Source: Cacajao melanocephalus (taxonomy: Eukaryota > Chordata > Mammalia > Primates > Pitheciidae). From it: 64,000 nt of DNA. Made by a program: the position numbers and the translations under genes. Shown piece after piece: positions 59,943 to 64,000 of this stretch. The stretch lies in assembly GCA_963573385.1 (NCBI GenBank), contig CAUYLG010051115.1, positions 1-64,000 of the forward strand, read 5' to 3'. Position 1 is the stretch's first letter. Every line of letters starts with the position of its first letter. The notes beneath the pieces are model-generated. The model was not told where the DNA came from. It searched no databases and was given only the letters and a program-made list of their open reading frames with translations.

Positions 59943-61774
59943 CAGATCTGGCCAGAAACACGACTGCATAATTAAAGTGTAAGAAGTTCATTACAGGGAA
60001 CTAATGACTTAGGTGAGGGAATAAGTGAGAAGCCAAATTGAGGATGGTGAAAAAAATCCAGAGAGTAGCAGAAAACTACTACCATCCATAGGGGCTGGTA
60101 GGACATGAGGTGTAGGTGAGGCTGCTACAATCTATAAACCACAGCCAAATGGCAGGAGATAGAATCACACCAAAACATCTCCAAAAAAATGATAAACTCC
60201 CCATGGACCAAAATACAATCTCTATAAGAGCAGAGGCATTGTCATTTTTGTTCAATGCAGTATCTCCAGTGACTAATACACAGTCTGGAACACAGTAGGT
60301 GTTTAGCACACATTGGATGATTAGCCAAAGTAAATAGTTTAAACATCATTTTCCACAAATGACTAATCATTGTAATTCACTAGTCATGGCAAGAGTAACA
60401 ACAAAAAGAGTACTTCCAGTTCACACAGTTCATGTTCACATAACGTAAACTTTAAGCTTATAATAAATATATGAACATTACATTTATTATAAGCTTAAAG
60501 TTTACATTATATGAACAGGAACTGTGTAAACTCTGTGAGATTACATATATCTAAATATGATTTATTATTTATTTACTGGCTTTTTGCAGCAACCAAAAGA
60601 CATTCACAGTTACATCTAGTGTGAGGTGGTTGACGTAATTGGCCTAAAATATGTTGTCATTATAAAGTAATAACATTAATATAATTTAGTGTGGTCATAA
60701 TCTGACTTACAAGCAGTTTCCAAAAATGAAAAAAAAAATACTTTAACCACATAAGACATGTTTTGTTTTAATCTTTTCATGAAAAAATCTAGATAAAGCC
60801 TGACACATGACTGGGTTCTACAGTGATATAGAAACAAACAGAGAGTTATCAATTCTTTTGTGCCCCAGTCCTTAACTAACCTATATTTAACATTACTTGT
60901 ACTGTGAGCTGTCAATGTATCATGTGACTAAGGCAAATCCACAATAACATATATCCCTGTCTTCTCATTTTTAATACTAAAAGATAACAATATCTTTGGA
61001 TCGTAGAAAGCTTTTCCAGTAGACAATATGGGTATTTATGTGCAAGATTCAAAGAAACGTTGTCATGTGATACATGCAACAAGTCCTTTATTGAATATTT
61101 ATTCACAATTATTACAAATTCAATAACTACTGAAGGAATCAATGGCAGAAATTTTACATTAATTACATGTGGATGTTATGTCTTTAATTCCGTTGTAGTA
61201 CAACTCAAACATCTTTGGAATAAGCGGCTATTCAGACCACCAAAATAAGCAAGGGTATAGCATTATCTCAGAAATTAATCAATACTAATCATATGTAATG
61301 AAGAAATTAACAAAACATTTTTGTACACTTAAAATGATTAGTCAATAGTCTGTGACCACATGTTTGAAACTGGAAAGAATGGCTACTCTAGAAAAGCAAC
61401 AAGATAGTAATTCAATTAAAAGAGACACCTACTTGGGTAATCCAATCCATCCACTCTACTACCATCATTTCAAGAAAAAACCTGAATTGTATCTAAAGTG
61501 TTTCAAGAATCTCCTAAACTTAACAGGTCTTCTGCATATTTAGAAGATGCAACCAGAGGTCTGGTGAAAATGAAAATCTAGACAACAAATATGAGAGTTT
61601 GATGCTTCTTTGTCGTGTGCTGCATAGCTTCTTCGCTTGCTTTTCCAGCACTTGATAGCTAGGTATAGTTGATTAGTCTTAGAGAGATCATTTATGGAGT
61701 TACTTTAAACCTGATCTTCAGTCCCTGCACACTGCCAATGCAAAATATATTTCAACAAATAAAAAGTCACTATT
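59943..61774. other. Unassigned apart from the inverted repeat
   Basis: A short ancient-repeat-like piece at 60245-60320 (ACTAATACACAGTCTGGAAC, ACAGTAGGTGTTTAGCACAC resembles an L2/MIR end). No exon recognised. Confidence 0.5.
60423..60527. repeat. Inverted repeat, 46-base arms
   Basis: The left arm 60423-60468 and right arm 60482-60527 are complementary over 46 bases with three mismatches. Core: AAACTTTAAGCTTATAATAA and TTATTATAAGCTTAAAGTTT. The loop is 13 bases (60469-60481). Not a transposon I recognise. Confidence 0.95.
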
Positions 61775-63035
<1,261 letters not shown>

Positions 63036-63039
63036 TTTC

Positions 63040-63850
63040 CTTCCTTTTTTTCAAGTCTCCAATTCCAAGTTGGCTATCCTTTCTAAAGACATTAAATTTT
63101 ATACCTACCACTATTATTTTTCAACTATATGAAATAAGCTCTTTATATCAACTACTGTACTCCTCATTTCAAACACGTCTTTCTTATTATTCAACATCTT
63201 ATCCTTCCCTGGTTTTTACAGAAATTAGGTTCTTCCTTCTAATGCTACCTTCTTAACTTGTGTTCACAAATCGATTACTTCCAGTTTCTATCCTCGCCCC
63301 TCCACTGCCTCTTTTCCCCTCTGCCTTTAAGTACCTTCAAGTCTTCCCTTGATTTTAATCTATCTAACTAGCAACTTATAATACTATTTTCATCATGGTG
63401 CTTCAAATGCTTCAAAAGTTCTCTAAAGTCTCTCAATTACTCTAATATTTTGTTAAGGCATTCATGATCTTCACCAGGTTCGCCCTAAATGGTTCTTCTA
63501 TACTACTCTCCAGAACAAAATATTTGCTTTTGTTTGATTATTTTTGTTTCATTTTGTTTGATTGACTTTGCTTTTGTTTAATTGACTAAAGGCTGATTGG
63601 ATTCATCCTTTCCAAAGAGAGTTTAATCATTGCCTTTCCTGATTTTTGACAATACTGTGAATTTCACTTAAATTATCTACATCTTTCTTCATTTGCCTGA
63701 TTTCTAAGCTTCAGCTCAAATTCTGTCTTTTCTGTGAAGCTTCTCTTACAGTCCTAGACCATATTTAAGCTACATTTTTCCTGTTCCCTACAGATTTTAC
63801 ATGCCAACCTCTTGTTTAGCTCCTAATTATAAAAATATTTAAATTTACAT
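63040..63850 (+). mobile_element. L2 fragment, diverged
   Basis: AAGGCATTCATGATCTTCAC, TCTAAGCTTCAGCTCAAATT, CTGTGAAGCTTCTCTTACAG, CATGCCAACCTCTTGTTTAG resemble the L2 3' third (ggccctacacgatctggcc...tgctcaaatgtcaccttctc...gaggccttccc). The 63900-64000 end has the ancient motif AACATTTACTGAGTCCTCGT. Confidence 0.55.
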
Positions 63851-64000
63851 TTGCATTCTTGTTTATATCTGCATTCTTTCCTGCAACAACAACATAACCA
63901 AACAACAAGCCAACATTTACTGAGTCCTCGTCAGTTATTCTGTTGGGCCACAGAAATATTAATACAAGAATGAATAATGTTTCTTTTATTTACTCAGAGC

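Overview
The window is primate nuclear DNA. The evidence is a high density of Alu elements on both strands (at least 14 full or partial copies), 3' ends of primate and older mammalian L1s, older L2/MIR/MLT1/Tigger relics, AT-rich non-coding sequence and split exons with GT/AG borders. There is no bacterial, phage or plasmid content, no CRISPR array and no operon.

The only gene I can support is the 3' part of a NOX4 (NADPH oxidase 4) locus on the minus strand. Six consecutive coding exons run right to left at 44180-44261, 34885-35004, 32855-32963, 30112-30180, about 28464-28564 and 19214-19334. They join in frame to give roughly the last 200 of about 578 residues, i.e. the NADPH-binding half of the dehydrogenase domain, ending in a normal stop codon. 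By the usual 18-exon numbering they are exons 13 to 18. No earlier exon was found, so 44262-64000 reads as one very large intron, or as sequence beyond the edge of a partial copy.

The copy differs from human NOX4 as I remember it at six residues. Some differences look ancestral and several look private. The AG expected in front of exon 17 reads AA. I therefore lean (not firmly) towards a diverged duplicate or pseudogene, or a non-human primate ortholog, rather than the functional human gene. The NOX4-TYR part of 11q is known from memory to have an old partial duplicate near 11p11.2 (TYRL), which would fit.

Layout: 1-18.9 kb is sequence downstream of NOX4, with a THE1/MST LTR, Alus, a Tigger-type MITE, an ERVL-type LTR, an internally deleted L1 fused to a tandem pair of AT-rich palindromes, and unexplained local duplications at 15.0-16.75 kb. 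19.2-28.5 kb is the last intron, occupied by an old L1M that itself holds an MLT1 LTR, a 215-bp GAA/GGA tract, an AluJ and a MER5A. 28.5-44.3 kb carries the other exons and introns, including a Tigger1 relic split by an L1 end and an Alu, an Alu-in-Alu nest, and two sizeable intronic hairpins. 44.3-64 kb is intronic or intergenic: L1 3' ends, Alus, two LTRs, long L2 relics and a 46-bp-arm inverted repeat.

I found no novel multi-gene system. The points worth a second look are the state of the NOX4 copy, several long hairpins, and the local duplications.
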